Below, piece by piece: positions 27,308 to 36,519 of a DNA stretch of 64,000 bases. Each line of letters opens with the position of its first letter. Position 1 is the stretch's first letter. Where the stretch lies: the NCBI RefSeq assembly GCF_011682175.1, contig NZ_WHJG01000010.1, forward strand, positions 1 through 64,000, read 5' to 3'. The notes under the pieces are model-generated. The model saw nothing but the letters and a program-made list of their open reading frames with translations, did no database searches and was not told the DNA's origin. Both the position numbers and the translations under genes were made by a program. The DNA comes from Massilia frigida. Lineage in GTDB: Bacteria; Pseudomonadota; Gammaproteobacteria; Burkholderiales; Burkholderiaceae_D.

Positions 27308-28483
27308 TCAGGCCTCCGTGGTTTCGCGGGCCCAGATCAGGGCGCGCTGGATGATGATGGGGCCGAATACTTCGAGCAGCATGGTCACCGCGGCCATCGA
27401 GCGCAGTTCCTGCACGTCGATCCCGCGCAGGCGCGCATGCTCGAGCAGCAAAATCACGAACACCGACACGGGCGCCAGCGCGAGGCCGGTCAGCGCACCC
27501 TTGCGCCAGGAAATGCCGGACAACTTGGAGAACACCGTCACGCCGAGCGTCTTGGTGGCCAGGCGCACGATCACCACCGTCACGGCCAGCGCGCCGCCGG
27601 CGAACACTTCGCGCCATTCCAGGGTCGATGCGGCGTACACGAACAGCAGCACCGTGAGCAGCTCGCCGAGGGCGCCGAAATTGCGCTGCGCCTGGCTGAA
27701 GGCCACGCGCCGGTGGCGCGCCGTCAGGCCGAAGGCGAGCGTGGCCACCACTGGCGAGAGCTGGGTGGTGTAGGTGATCGAGACGAGCAAGATGACGGCC
27801 AGCGCAAAGCCGACCGTGGCGTCCTGCGCCAGGTTGCCCAGGTGGCGCAGCAGCGCCGGCACCACCACGCCGAACAGGGCGCCGACCACGCCCGACATCA
27901 ACAGCGCCACCAGGCTGTTGATCGTGGCGTCGCCGATGTCGGACGAACTGTGGAAGATCCAGAAGCCCACGATGACGTTGAACGTAAATACCGACAGCAC
28001 GCAGTTGATCGCGGACAGGTGCAGCACGCGTTCGGTGACCTGGCCGGAGCTGCGCTGTTCATTGATGATGCGCACCACCGTGGCGGGCGAGGTGGACATG
28101 GCGAGCGAGGCAAGCATCAGCGCGGTCATGGTGGTGACGTTGAACCACATGGCCACGAAATAGACGGCGACGAAGGTGCCCAGCGCTTCGACCAGCGCGG
28201 CCATGCCGAACCAGGGATTGGTGCGCAGCCAGCGCAGGTTGATGCGGTAGCCCAGTTCAAACAGAATCAGGCCGAAGGCGATATCGGCCATGACCAGGAC
28301 CGGGCCGGCGCCGGAGGGCGGCAGCACGCCGGTCTGGGTGCTGGCGAGGGCGAAGCCGACGATGCCGTAGAAGCTGATGCGCGGCAGGCCGGTCCAGCGC
28401 TTGCCGAATTCGCCGGCCATCCACGCGAGACAGATCGCAACGGGCCAGGCGAGATTGGTGAGGATCGTCAGCAGATCGGGCAT
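27308..28483 (-). CDS. Cation:proton antiporter (CPA2-like)
   Basis: About 391 residues with around 12 membrane helices and the Na+/H+ exchanger pattern: [30 protein letters not shown], and a conserved glycine-rich region. I chose [14 protein letters not shown] at 28481-28483 because AAAGGA lies six bases upstream; an ATG six codons earlier lacks a good site. No TrkA-N or other nucleotide-binding domain follows the membrane part, so it is the short form. It probably exchanges Na+ or K+ for H+ in the inner membrane. It forms a two-gene unit with the YbdK ligase. Confidence 0.85.
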   Translation of the reverse strand: MPDLLTILTNLAWPVAICLAWMAGEFGKRWTGLPRISFYGIVGFALASTQTGVLPPSGAGPVLVMADIAFGLILFELGYRINLRWLRTNPWFGMAALVEALGTFVAVYFVAMWFNVTTMTALMLASLAMSTSPATVVRIINEQRSSGQVTERVLHLSAINCVLSVFTFNVIVGFWIFHSSSDIGDATINSLVALLMSGVVGALFGVVVPALLRHLGNLAQDATVGFALAVILLVSITYTTQLSPVVATLAFGLTARHRRVAFSQAQRNFGALGELLTVLLFVYAASTLEWREVFAGGALAVTVVIVRLATKTLGVTVFSKLSGISWRKGALTGLALAPVSVFVILLLEHARLRGIDVQELRSMAAVTMLLEVFGPIIIQRALIWARETTEA

Positions 28484-28624
28484 GTATTCCTTTCGTTCCA
28501 TCGGGTCGATGGGTGCCGCAAGATTCTACAAGACCATGCCGCGCGCACGATTCCGCATAACGAAAAATGTTGCCCAAATCACAATCATGCGCGGCGGGAA
28601 GCGCCGCAAAGGCTGGCCTGCCCC

Positions 28625-29794
28625 TTATTTGCTCAGGGTGCGCATGGCGCGTTCCAGCCCTTCGATCGTCAGCGGGAACATGCGGTTGCTCACAATCTGG
28701 CGGATCACGGAAATCGACTGGCGGTACTGCCACACCCCTTCCGGCTCGGGATTGAGCCAGGCGAACTTGGGAAACGCCGTGCAGAAGCGCGCCAGCCAGG
28801 CGGCGCCGGCTTCTTCGTTGTTGTATTCGACCGAGCCGCCCGGATGCAGCACTTCATAGGGGCTCATGGTGGCGTCGCCGACGAAAATGAGCTTGGTGTC
28901 GGCCGGGTACTTGCGCAGGATGTCCCAGGTTGGAAAGCGTTCGGCGTTGCGGCGCCGGTTGTTCTTCCACAGGTAGTCGTAGACGCAGTTATGGAAGTAG
29001 AAGAACTCCATGTTCTTGAACTCGGTCTTCGCCGCCGAGAACAGTTCCTCGGTGCGTTCGATATGGTCGTCCATCGAGCCGCCCACGTCGAGCAGCATCA
29101 GTACCTTGACCTTGTTGCGGCGCTCCGGCCGCATCTTGATATCGAGGTAGCCGGCGTTGTTGGCGGTGGCCTGGATGGTGGCGTCGAGCGCCAGCTCGTC
29201 TTCGGCGCCTTCGCGCGCGAACTTGCGCAGGCGCCGCAGCGCGACCTTGATGTTGCGCGTGCCCAGTTCGCGTTCGGCGTCGTAGTCGCGGTAGGCGCGC
29301 TGTTCCCACACCTTGACCGCGGTACGGTTGCCGCCTTTGCCGCCGATGCGCACGCCCTCCGGATTGGTGCCGCCGTTCCCGAACGGCGAAGTGCCGCCGG
29401 TGCCGATCCACTTGCTGCCGCCTTCGTGGCGCTCCTTCTGTTCCTTGAGCAGTTCGTTCAGGCGGTCCATCAGCTTGTCGTAGCCGAATTTTTCGAGCTG
29501 GCGTTTCTGCTCGTCCGACAGTTCGCGCTCCATGCGCTTGACCAGCCAGTCGAGCGGAATGGCGGCATTCGTCTCGAAGGCGGCGTTGATGCCCTTGAAA
29601 TACTGGGCAAAGGCGCGGTCGAACTTGTCGTAGTGCGCTTCATCCTTGACCAGGGTCAGGCGCGATACATAATAGAAGTCGTCCATCGAGGCGCCGACGA
29701 CGTTGCGCTCCATCGCTTCGAGAAGCGTGAGGAACTCCTTGATCGTGACCGGGATCTTGGCATCCTTGAGCGAAAAGAAGAAGTCGATCAGCAC
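28625..29794 (-). CDS. VWA-domain protein (CoxE-like, MoxR partner)
   Basis: About 389 residues. The N-terminal half (1-200) is helical and charged (FFFSLKDAKIPVTIKEFLTLLEAM). The von Willebrand A domain starts near residue 235 with the metal-site motif LLDVGGSMDDHIE, then IFVGDATMSPYEV. The first MIDAS motif is DVGGS rather than DxSxS. I prefer the GTG at 29792-29794: it overlaps the GNAT stop, has a GGGGGGAG site eight bases upstream, and gives the usual family start (VLIDFFFSLKDAKIP). With the MoxR ATPase two genes upstream it forms a MoxR-VWA chaperone-type pair thought to mature metalloenzymes or complexes. Confidence 0.85.
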   Translation of the reverse strand: MLIDFFFSLKDAKIPVTIKEFLTLLEAMERNVVGASMDDFYYVSRLTLVKDEAHYDKFDRAFAQYFKGINAAFETNAAIPLDWLVKRMERELSDEQKRQLEKFGYDKLMDRLNELLKEQKERHEGGSKWIGTGGTSPFGNGGTNPEGVRIGGKGGNRTAVKVWEQRAYRDYDAERELGTRNIKVALRRLRKFAREGAEDELALDATIQATANNAGYLDIKMRPERRNKVKVLMLLDVGGSMDDHIERTEELFSAAKTEFKNMEFFYFHNCVYDYLWKNNRRRNAERFPTWDILRKYPADTKLIFVGDATMSPYEVLHPGGSVEYNNEEAGAAWLARFCTAFPKFAWLNPEPEGVWQYRQSISVIRQIVSNRMFPLTIEGLERAMRTLSK

Positions 29795-30396
29795 CTTATG
29801 CTCTCCCCCCTCGCTCCCGCGCGCTGCAGCTGGTAATGCAGCTGCGATTTGATCTCGGGCCATTCGCCGCGCACGATGCTGTACATGACCGTGTCGCGCA
29901 CGGTGCCGTCGCGGCGCAGGGCGCTGTGGCGGATCACGCCATCTTTTTTGGCGCCAAGGCGCTCGATGGCGGCCTGCGAGGCGTGATTGAAGTTATCGGT
30001 GCGCAGGCCCACCACCGCGCAGCCGAGCGTATCGAAGGCGTGCGAGAGCAGCAGCAGTTTGCAGCTGGTGTTGACGTGGCTGCGCTGGCGGCTTTTGGCA
30101 TACCAGGTCCAGCCGATTTCCACCCGGTCGACCTTGGGCAGGATGTCGTGGTAGCTGGTGGTGCCCATCACAAGGCCGCTGGAGGCGTCGATCACGGCAA
30201 ACGCCAGCCGGTCGGGCATCTCGAGGGCGTTGCGGATGTACGGCTCCACGTCCTGCGGTTCCGGCACCGAGGTGACGCGGATGTTCCACAGTTCGCCGTC
30301 GCTGGCGGCCGCGCGCAAGCCGTCCGCGTGCGCGAGCGAGAGCGGCTCCAGGCGCACGCCATTGAATTCGAGGGTGAGGGCGTCGACCTGGATCAT
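29788..30396 (-). CDS. RimJ/RimL-type GNAT acetyltransferase
   Basis: A 202-residue protein of the RimJ/RimL/DUF-type GNAT group. It starts VRLEPLSLAHADGL, then has MGTTSYHDILPKVDRVEIGWTWYA and the acetyl-CoA region NTSCKLLLLSHAFDTLGCAVVGLRTDNFNHASQAAIERLGAKKDG. These enzymes acetylate N-termini or small amines. It sits inside the MoxR-VWA operon, overlapping MoxR by one base and the VWA start by seven bases, so all three are tightly coupled. Why an acetyltransferase is here is unclear; it may modify a component of the complex being matured. Confidence 0.88.
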   Translation of the reverse strand: MIQVDALTLEFNGVRLEPLSLAHADGLRAAASDGELWNIRVTSVPEPQDVEPYIRNALEMPDRLAFAVIDASSGLVMGTTSYHDILPKVDRVEIGWTWYAKSRQRSHVNTSCKLLLLSHAFDTLGCAVVGLRTDNFNHASQAAIERLGAKKDGVIRHSALRRDGTVRDTVMYSIVRGEWPEIKSQLHYQLQRAGARGESIRC

Positions 30397-31262
30397 CAGC
30401 GGTTGGTCCGTGACATATAGACCAGGCGCTCGAACAGGTGCACGTCCTGCTCGTTCTTGAGCAGGGCGCCGTGCAGCGGCGGCACGATGGCCTTGGCGTC
30501 CTGGCTGCGCAGCGCTTCGGCCGGGATGTCTTCGGCCAGCAGCAGCTTGAGCCAGTCGAGGAATTCGGAGGTCGAGGGCTTTTTCTTCAGGCCCGGCACG
30601 TCGCGCACTTCGTAGAAGCTTTGCAGCGCCTGCGCCAGCAAGTCCTGTTTCAAGGTCGGGTAGTGCACCTTGACGATCTGCTCCATCGTATCCTTGTCGG
30701 GGAATTTGATGTAATGGAAGAAGCAGCGCCGCAAGAACGCGTCCGGCAGCTCTTTTTCATTGTTCGAGGTGATGATCACCAGGGGGCGGTGCTTGGCCAC
30801 GACCATTTCGCGCGTCTCGTAGACGTAGAACTCCATGCGGTCAAGTTCGCGCAGCAGGTCGTTGGGGAACTCGATGTCGGCCTTGTCGATTTCGTCGATC
30901 AGCAGCACCACCGGCTCGGGCGCGGTAAAGGCCTGCCACAGCACGCCCTTGACAATGTAGTTGTGGATGTCGCGCACACGCTCGTCGCCGAGCTGGGAAT
31001 CGCGCAGGCGCGATACCGCGTCGTACTCGTACAGGCCTTGCTGGGCCTTGGTGGTGGACTTGATATGCCACTGCATCAGCGGCATGTTCAGCGCGGCGGC
31101 GACTTCTTCGGCCAGCATGGTTTTGCCGGTGCCCGGCTCGCCCTTGATCAGCAAGGGACGCTGCAAGGTGAGGGCGGCGTTGACCGCCAGTTTCAGGTCG
31201 GCGGTGGCGACGTAACTGTCCGAACCCTGGAAGCGGTGCGCCTGCGAATGCGATGCGTGCAT
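30396..31262 (-). CDS. MoxR-type AAA+ ATPase
   Basis: A 288-residue AAA+ protein of the MoxR family. The Walker A motif GEPGTGKT is at residues 41-48, Walker B is in VVLLIDEIDKAD (about 116-127), sensor 1 is in VIITSNNEKELPDAFLRRC with the arginine finger region after it. MoxR ATPases work with VWA proteins to insert cofactors or assemble complexes. It is first in a three-gene operon with the GNAT and VWA genes and is divergent from the cytochrome c pair. Confidence 0.92.
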   Translation of the reverse strand: MHASHSQAHRFQGSDSYVATADLKLAVNAALTLQRPLLIKGEPGTGKTMLAEEVAAALNMPLMQWHIKSTTKAQQGLYEYDAVSRLRDSQLGDERVRDIHNYIVKGVLWQAFTAPEPVVLLIDEIDKADIEFPNDLLRELDRMEFYVYETREMVVAKHRPLVIITSNNEKELPDAFLRRCFFHYIKFPDKDTMEQIVKVHYPTLKQDLLAQALQSFYEVRDVPGLKKKPSTSEFLDWLKLLLAEDIPAEALRSQDAKAIVPPLHGALLKNEQDVHLFERLVYMSRTNR

Positions 31263-31380
31263 GTGCGTGTCTGGTCAAAAGTGGAATTATTTGGAGTATA
31301 TGCCAGAACCGGAAGGGCGGCACTGCAACACCGTGAAAGTGGACGGGTCACTTCACTTCGGTTAAAATCTCAGGTTGATA

Positions 31381-31404
31381 GTGCAAAACATAATAATTTT
31401 GCAC
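31381..31404. promoter_or_regulatory. Inverted repeat upstream of the cytochrome c genes
   Basis: GTGCAAAA (31381-31388) and TTTTGCAC (31397-31404) are a perfect 8-bp inverted repeat separated by the A/T-rich CATAATAA. It lies 35 bases before the cytochrome start, in the 176-base divergent region shared with the MoxR operon. The location and symmetry suggest a regulator site overlapping the promoter. The protein is unknown. Confidence 0.45.
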
Positions 31405-31438
31405 GTGCGATACCCGATTATCACTTACCCTCGCCACC

Positions 31439-31759
31439 ATGAAAAAATTCATCGCACTCCTCGTGCTCGCCTGCGTCGCGAACGTGTCCGCCGCAGCGGA
31501 CATCGTTGGAAACGCCAAGGCTGCAAAAGTTGAACAATGTATCGGCTGCCACGGCATCCCCGGTTACAAAGCGACTTTCCCTGAAGTCTATTCGGTGCCG
31601 ATGATTGGCGGCCAGTCGGCCAAGTACATCGAAAACGCGCTCAACGCCTACAAGAAGGGCGAGCGCAAGCACCCTTCGATGCGCGGTATCGCGGGCAGCA
31701 TGTCCGACCAGGACATCGCCGACGCTGCTGCCTACTATTCGCAGCAAGTGAAAAAATAA
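31439..31759 (+). CDS. Small secreted cytochrome c (class I)
   Basis: A 106-residue protein with a signal peptide (about 1-19) and one haem site CIGCH (C34, C37, H38). The C-terminal half has GSMSDQDIADAAAYYSQQ, the usual last helix of cytochrome c553/c5-type domains. A methionine suitable as the sixth ligand lies between them (HPSMRG). It is probably a periplasmic electron carrier. It is followed after 10 bases by a second cytochrome c of the same build. Confidence 0.9.
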   Translation: MKKFIALLVLACVANVSAAADIVGNAKAAKVEQCIGCHGIPGYKATFPEVYSVPMIGGQSAKYIENALNAYKKGERKHPSMRGIAGSMSDQDIADAAAYYSQQVKK

Positions 31760-31769
31760 GGACAGAGCC

Positions 31770-32111
31770 ATGAAAAAACTGATGATCGCCCTGTTCTGCG
31801 GCGCTGTTTCCCTGAGCGCCACCGCCGGCGGCAATATCGCCAACGGCGAAGCCCTGGTCAAGAAGCGCACCTGCGCATCGTGCCACGGCGCCGACTTTAA
31901 CAAGCCGACCAACGAGATCTACCCGCGCCTGGCAGGCCAGCACGCCGATTACCTCAAGCACGCGCTGATCGCCTACAAGCGTGGCGATGGCCCGTACGGC
32001 CGTAACAACTCTAGCATGGCCAGCAATGTCGCCGACTTGTCCAACCAGGACATGGCCGATATCGCCGCTTACCTGCACAGCCTTCCGTCGGACCTGGTCC
32101 TGAAGCGCTAA
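31770..32111 (+). CDS. Small secreted cytochrome c (class I), second copy
   Basis: A 113-residue protein with a signal peptide and haem site CASCH (C35, C38, H39). The last helix is LSNQDMADIAAYLHSLPSD; the likely axial methionine is in NNSSMASN. It is a diverged paralog of the preceding gene and is cotranscribed, with GGA just upstream of its ATG. Such pairs often feed a terminal oxidase or a periplasmic dehydrogenase. A strong terminator follows. Confidence 0.9.
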   Translation: MKKLMIALFCGAVSLSATAGGNIANGEALVKKRTCASCHGADFNKPTNEIYPRLAGQHADYLKHALIAYKRGDGPYGRNNSSMASNVADLSNQDMADIAAYLHSLPSDLVLKR

Positions 32112-32143
32112 ACCGCACCGGCAATACCGACGCTGTCACCAAG

Positions 32144-32192
32144 GCGCCTTCCATCTTCTCCTCGCCGGGAAGGTGGGAGGCGCTTTGTTTTT
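32144..32192 (+). terminator. Rho-independent terminator after the cytochrome c genes
   Basis: A 15-bp stem (32144-32158 and 32169-32183, two G-T wobbles) with a 10-base loop is followed by TTTGTTTTT. It separates the cytochrome operon from the SulP gene. It also overlaps an upstream GTG that could otherwise be read as the SulP start. Confidence 0.85.
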
Positions 32193-32223
32193 GTCCCCTT
32201 GTTCGATTGTCCCCGGAGCCGCC

Positions 32224-33744
32224 TTGCCGACTTTATCGCCCCAGTACCTCAAGTCGAACCTGCTCAGCGGCCTGACCGTGGCGCTGGCCATGGTGCCCGA
32301 GGCGATTGCGTTCGCGCTGGTGGCGCATGTGTCGCCGCTGACCGGGTTGTACGCGGCTTTCATGGTTTCCTTGATCACCTCGGCCATCGGCGGGCGGCCG
32401 GGCATGATTTCGGGCGCGACCGGCGCGCTGGCCGTGGTGATGGTGGCGCTGGTGGTCTCGCACGGCGTCGAATACCTGTTCGCCACGGTGGTGCTGATGG
32501 GAGTATTGCAGCTGCTGTTCGCCGCCGCCCGGCTGGGCAAATTCATCCGCATGGTGCCGTATCCGGTGATGCTCGGCTTCGTGAACGGCCTGGCGATGGT
32601 GATTTTCATGGCGCAGTTCGGCCACTTCAAGGTCACGGGGCCGGACGGCGCGCAGCAGTTGATGGCGGGTGCGCCACTGTATACAATGCTCGCCCTGGCG
32701 GCGCTGACCATGGCCGTGATCTACCTGCTGCCGCGCGTGACCCGCGCCATTCCCTCGACCCTGGCCGGTATTTTGCTGGTGTCGGTGCTGGTCGCTACGC
32801 TCGGCATCGATACCAGGACCGTGGGCGACCTGGCCTCGATCAAGGGCGGCCTGCCGCTCTTTCATCTGCCCGACGTGCCGTTCAACTGGGCCACCATGCG
32901 CATCATCTTCCCGTATGCGCTGGTGCTCGCCGCCGTCGGACTGATCGAATCGCTGCTCACGCTCACGCTGATCGACGACATTACCGACACCCGCGGCCAG
33001 CCCAATCGCGAAAGCATGGCGCAGGGCGTGGCCAATGTGGTCACCGGCCTGTTCGGCGGCATGGGCGGCTGCGCCATGATCGGCCAGAGCATGATCAACG
33101 TGAACAACGGCGCCACCGGGCGCCTGTCGGGCATCGCCACCGCCGTGTTCCTGCTCTCGTTCATCCTGTTCGCGTCCGAGTGGATCGAGCGCATTCCGCT
33201 CGCCGCCCTGATCGGCGTGATGTTCGTGGTGTGCCAGAAGACCTTCGCCTGGGGCAGTTTTCGCCTGTTCGGCAAGGTGCCGCGCGCCGATATTGCGGTC
33301 GGCCTGCTGGTGGCGGTGCTCACATTGATCTTCGACCTGGCCATTGCGGTTGTCGCCGGCGTGATCGTCTCGGCGCTGGCATTCGCGTGGGAGCACGCCA
33401 AGCGGATCCGGGCCGCCATCCATCCCGGCCAGCAGGGCGAGCGGGTGTACGCGCTCGAAGGAACGCTGTTTTTCGCCTCGGTTGCGCAATTTAACCAGCT
33501 GTTCGCGCCAAAGGACGATCCGCAGGACGTGGTGATCGATTTTGCGCGCGCGCGTGTGGTCGACCATTCGGCGATCCAGGCCATCGACGCGCTGGCGCTG
33601 CGCTACCGCCAGGCCGGCAAGCACCTGCACCTGCGCCACCTCAGTCCCGACTGCCGCGAGCTGCTGGAAAGCGCGCGCGACATGATCGAGGTGAACCTGG
33701 CCGAGGATCCGCGCTACCGCATCGCCGACGATAAACTGGCCTGA
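32224..33744 (+). CDS. SulP family inorganic anion transporter with STAS domain
   Basis: About 506 residues: 10-12 membrane helices (about 8-385), then a cytoplasmic STAS domain (about 405-495, with VVDHSAIQAIDAL). Family marks include LSGLTVALAMVPEAIAFALVAHVSPLTGLYAAF and GLFGGMGGCAMIGQSMINVNNGATGRLSG. SulP proteins carry sulfate, bicarbonate or other anions. I chose the TTG at 32224 (then PTLSPQYLKSN) because GGAG lies five bases upstream and because the in-frame GTG at 32173 lies inside the preceding terminator. The AraC-type gene begins 4 bases after its stop. Confidence 0.88.
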   Translation: MPTLSPQYLKSNLLSGLTVALAMVPEAIAFALVAHVSPLTGLYAAFMVSLITSAIGGRPGMISGATGALAVVMVALVVSHGVEYLFATVVLMGVLQLLFAAARLGKFIRMVPYPVMLGFVNGLAMVIFMAQFGHFKVTGPDGAQQLMAGAPLYTMLALAALTMAVIYLLPRVTRAIPSTLAGILLVSVLVATLGIDTRTVGDLASIKGGLPLFHLPDVPFNWATMRIIFPYALVLAAVGLIESLLTLTLIDDITDTRGQPNRESMAQGVANVVTGLFGGMGGCAMIGQSMINVNNGATGRLSGIATAVFLLSFILFASEWIERIPLAALIGVMFVVCQKTFAWGSFRLFGKVPRADIAVGLLVAVLTLIFDLAIAVVAGVIVSALAFAWEHAKRIRAAIHPGQQGERVYALEGTLFFASVAQFNQLFAPKDDPQDVVIDFARARVVDHSAIQAIDALALRYRQAGKHLHLRHLSPDCRELLESARDMIEVNLAEDPRYRIADDKLA

Positions 33745-33748
33745 ATCG

Positions 33749-34906
33749 ATGATGCACACTGCGCTCTCCCTGCTCCTGCTGCTGGCCATGGGGCAGGGCG
33801 TGTTCCTCGCGCTTGCCCTGCTGGCGGCGCGCCAGGCCGAGCTGCGCGGAGCCAACCGGCTGCTGGCCGCCCTGCTGCTGGGGAGCGTGGCCGTCATCGG
33901 CCATGCCTGGCTCGGGATCAACCGCCTGTATACAACTTATCCGCACAGCGCCCTGGCGATTGCCACCATCGGTTTGCTGAGCGGGCCGCTGCTGTATTTA
34001 TATCTGCGCAGCGTCCTGACCGGACAGCGCCTGCGCGCGCGCGACTGGCTCCACGGGGCGCCATTTTTCCTGGCGACGGCCGCCATGCTGCCGTTTTACC
34101 TGCAAAGCGCTGCGGTCAAGCTGGCCTGGATGCAGCACCGCCCGGCGCTGCCGTGGTATATCGGCGTGTCGGTGCTCGTGAAAACGCTGCTATTCATCTG
34201 GTATGTGGTGGCCAGCTACCGCCTGATTCGCGGCGCTGCAAACGGCCCGCTGGCCGCCGGCCTGGCACGCCTGACCCGGATCTGGGTGCTTGGCGCGGCC
34301 GGCAGCGTGGCCGCCTTCGGCATCGAATTGCTCGACATCGCGCTGCCGCTGTCGTCGGATGCGCTGGGCGCCATCGCGCTGGCCTGTTTTGTGTATGCGA
34401 CTGCGTTCCTGGCGATCCGCCTGCCGCTCGGCTACCGCGAGCACCTGCCGGCGCCCGCCACCTTGCCTGAACCCGCGCCGCGCTACGCCAACAAACGGCT
34501 GTCGGAACCGGACCGCGCCAGCTTTCTCGATGCACTGAAACGGTGTATGGAAGTCGACCAGGTTTACCGCAACGGCGAACTGACCCTGGACGAACTGGCC
34601 GCGCTGCTGGCCATGACGCCGCACGAACTGTCGCAACTGATTAACGATGCCTGCGGCGTCAACCTGCAGGAATACCTGAACCGCTACCGGGTCGACGCGC
34701 TCAAACTGGCGCTGCATGCGTCCGACAAGGCCAGCGCCAGCATCCTTGACCTGGCGCTCGCATGTGGCTTTAATAGCAAGACGACCTTGAACCGCGCCTT
34801 CAAGAAGCAGACCGGCCTGACCCCGTCCGAATGTCGCCGTGGCGGCGCCGGCGCGGGCCCGGAAACAGGTGCCGAATCATCATCTGGGACGACTCTCCCG
34901 GGCTAA
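33749..34906 (+). CDS. Membrane-anchored AraC-family transcription regulator
   Basis: A 385-residue protein. Seven predicted membrane helices fill residues about 3-225; after a linker, an AraC-type double helix-turn-helix occupies about 265-365 (LTLDELAALLAMTPHELSQLINDACGVNLQEYLNRYRVDALK and ILDLALACGFNSKTTLNRAFKKQTGLTPSECRR). This is the type in which a 7-helix sensor is fused to the DNA-binding domain. It starts 4 bases after SulP, so it is cotranscribed and may control anion transport or the following amidohydrolase. The signal sensed is unknown. Confidence 0.85.
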   Translation: MMHTALSLLLLLAMGQGVFLALALLAARQAELRGANRLLAALLLGSVAVIGHAWLGINRLYTTYPHSALAIATIGLLSGPLLYLYLRSVLTGQRLRARDWLHGAPFFLATAAMLPFYLQSAAVKLAWMQHRPALPWYIGVSVLVKTLLFIWYVVASYRLIRGAANGPLAAGLARLTRIWVLGAAGSVAAFGIELLDIALPLSSDALGAIALACFVYATAFLAIRLPLGYREHLPAPATLPEPAPRYANKRLSEPDRASFLDALKRCMEVDQVYRNGELTLDELAALLAMTPHELSQLINDACGVNLQEYLNRYRVDALKLALHASDKASASILDLALACGFNSKTTLNRAFKKQTGLTPSECRRGGAGAGPETGAESSSGTTLPG

Positions 34907-34955
34907 ATCGTGAAAATGGGTCCATTCACCCTTCACTCACAGCCACGGAGTTTTC

Positions 34956-36431
34956 ATGAAACGCACCCTGTTGTCGGCCTGCCTGGCCACCCTGATGTTG
35001 TGCAACCCGGCCTTTTGCGCCGACCGGATCTGGATCTCCAACGTCAAACTGGTCTCTCCGGAAAAGCTCGACCGCATCGAAACGGGCAGTGTGCTGATCG
35101 ACGGCGGGCGCATCGCCCGGGTCGAACGCGGGCCGTCCGGGGCGGCGCCGAGCGGCGCCAAGGTGGTCGACGGCAAGGGCTACTATCTTACGCCGGGCCT
35201 GATCGACTCCCATGTGCACCTGCACGCCGTGCCGGGCATGAGCATGGAGCAGGGCGCGTCGGGCGACAGCCTGGCGCAAAACTACTTGCGCCAGATGCCG
35301 CGTTCCTTCCTGTATCACGGCTTTACCAGCGTGATCGACCTGGCGGTATCGGACTACGGCGTGATCGAGCGCTTGCGCAAGGAGCCACTGCATCCGGACG
35401 TATTCCACTGCGGTGAAGCGCTGGTGCTGGCCAACGGCTACCCGATGTCGTTCATGGCGCCGGACACGCGCTTCAAGAGTTTTGGCAATTTCCTGTTCGA
35501 TCCGGCCATGCCGACCACCGTGCCGGCCGAATTTGCCCCGTCCAGCCACACCGTGGCCGCCGGGGTGGCGCGGGTGGTCAAGGCTGGCGGCATTTGCGTG
35601 AAGACCCACTTCGAGCGCGGCTTCGGGGCCAACCGCAACCTGCCGGTGATGAGCACCGCCAAATTTGCCGAAGTGCGGGCCGCCACCACGCAAGCCGGCA
35701 AGGTCCTGGTCACCCACGCCAATTCGTTCGAGGCGCAGTCGTTCGCGGTGGCCGGCAAGGCCGACGTGCTGGCGCACGGCATGTGGCACTGGGGCGCGCT
35801 GAATGGCCAGGCCGGCCTGCCGGACCAGATCAAGGCGCTGCTCGACCAGATCGCCGGGCGGCGCACCGGTTTTCAGCCGACCATGCAGGTGCTGTACGGA
35901 CTGCGCGCCTATGTGGAACCGGGCTACCTGAACGATCCGGCGCTGCGCAAGGTGGTGCCGGCGTCGCTGCTGGCCTGGTTTTCCACGCCGCAAGGGCAGT
36001 GGTTCAAGCCCGAAGTGACCGAGGGGGAGGACGATGCCGCCGTCATGCAGGGCATGGAAGGACCGCTGCGGCGCCAGCGCGCAGTGGTGGCGTATCTGGC
36101 CAGCCGGGATGCCAATTTCGTGTTCGGCTCGGACACGCCATCGTCGCCGACGTACGGCAACCTGCCCGGCCTGAACGGCTACCGCGAGATGCGGCAGCTG
36201 CACGCGGCCGGCCTGTCGCTGGCGCAGATATTCAAGGCGGCCACCATCAACAATGCGCGCACTTTCAAGCTCGATGCCGAACTTGGATCGATTGAAGTGG
36301 GCAAGGCGGCCAACCTGCTGCTGATGAAAACCTCGCCGCTGGAGGATGTGAGCGCGTATGACAGCGTGGTGACGGTGTGGGTGCGGGGGCAGCAGACGGC
36401 GCGGGAGGCGCTGGCCGCCGACTATAAATAG
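34956..36431 (+). CDS. Secreted amidohydrolase family protein
   Basis: A 491-residue protein with a signal peptide (about 1-21, ending NPAFCA). The amidohydrolase fold is shown by the metal motif DSHVHLH near residue 86, a metal-bridging-lysine region (GGICVKTHFERG), a histidine in VLVTHANS and DVLAHGMWHW, and the catalytic aspartate in FGSDTPSSP. The C-terminal VGKAANLLLMKTSPLED is typical of imidazolonepropionase/prolidase-like members. It probably cleaves a cyclic amide or dipeptide in the periplasm. The ATG follows the AraC gene by about 50 bases. Confidence 0.85.
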   Translation: MKRTLLSACLATLMLCNPAFCADRIWISNVKLVSPEKLDRIETGSVLIDGGRIARVERGPSGAAPSGAKVVDGKGYYLTPGLIDSHVHLHAVPGMSMEQGASGDSLAQNYLRQMPRSFLYHGFTSVIDLAVSDYGVIERLRKEPLHPDVFHCGEALVLANGYPMSFMAPDTRFKSFGNFLFDPAMPTTVPAEFAPSSHTVAAGVARVVKAGGICVKTHFERGFGANRNLPVMSTAKFAEVRAATTQAGKVLVTHANSFEAQSFAVAGKADVLAHGMWHWGALNGQAGLPDQIKALLDQIAGRRTGFQPTMQVLYGLRAYVEPGYLNDPALRKVVPASLLAWFSTPQGQWFKPEVTEGEDDAAVMQGMEGPLRRQRAVVAYLASRDANFVFGSDTPSSPTYGNLPGLNGYREMRQLHAAGLSLAQIFKAATINNARTFKLDAELGSIEVGKAANLLLMKTSPLEDVSAYDSVVTVWVRGQQTAREALAADYK

Positions 36432-36472
36432 CGTGGTTTAAGCGCGATACAGCACCTAAAAATCGTTATCCT

Positions 36473-36513
36473 CCAAACCGTCATTTCTGCCGATGGCAGG
36501 AATGACGGTTTGG
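36473..36513. terminator. Bidirectional hairpin between convergent genes (REP-like copy 4)
   Basis: A 19-bp stem (36473-36491 and 36495-36513, one T-G wobble) with a three-base loop lies between the amidohydrolase and the convergent DUF1841 gene. Its inner arms contain the TTTCTGCC/GGCAGGAA core of the REP-like family. It probably stops transcription in both directions, although no strong T run follows. Confidence 0.65.
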
Positions 36514-36519
36514 GCAGGG

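Noticed and set aside
32173-32223. GTG at 32173 as SulP start
   Set aside because: It lies inside the stem of the terminator for the cytochrome genes and adds residues without family resemblance; the TTG at 32224 has a GGAG site and the conserved beginning.
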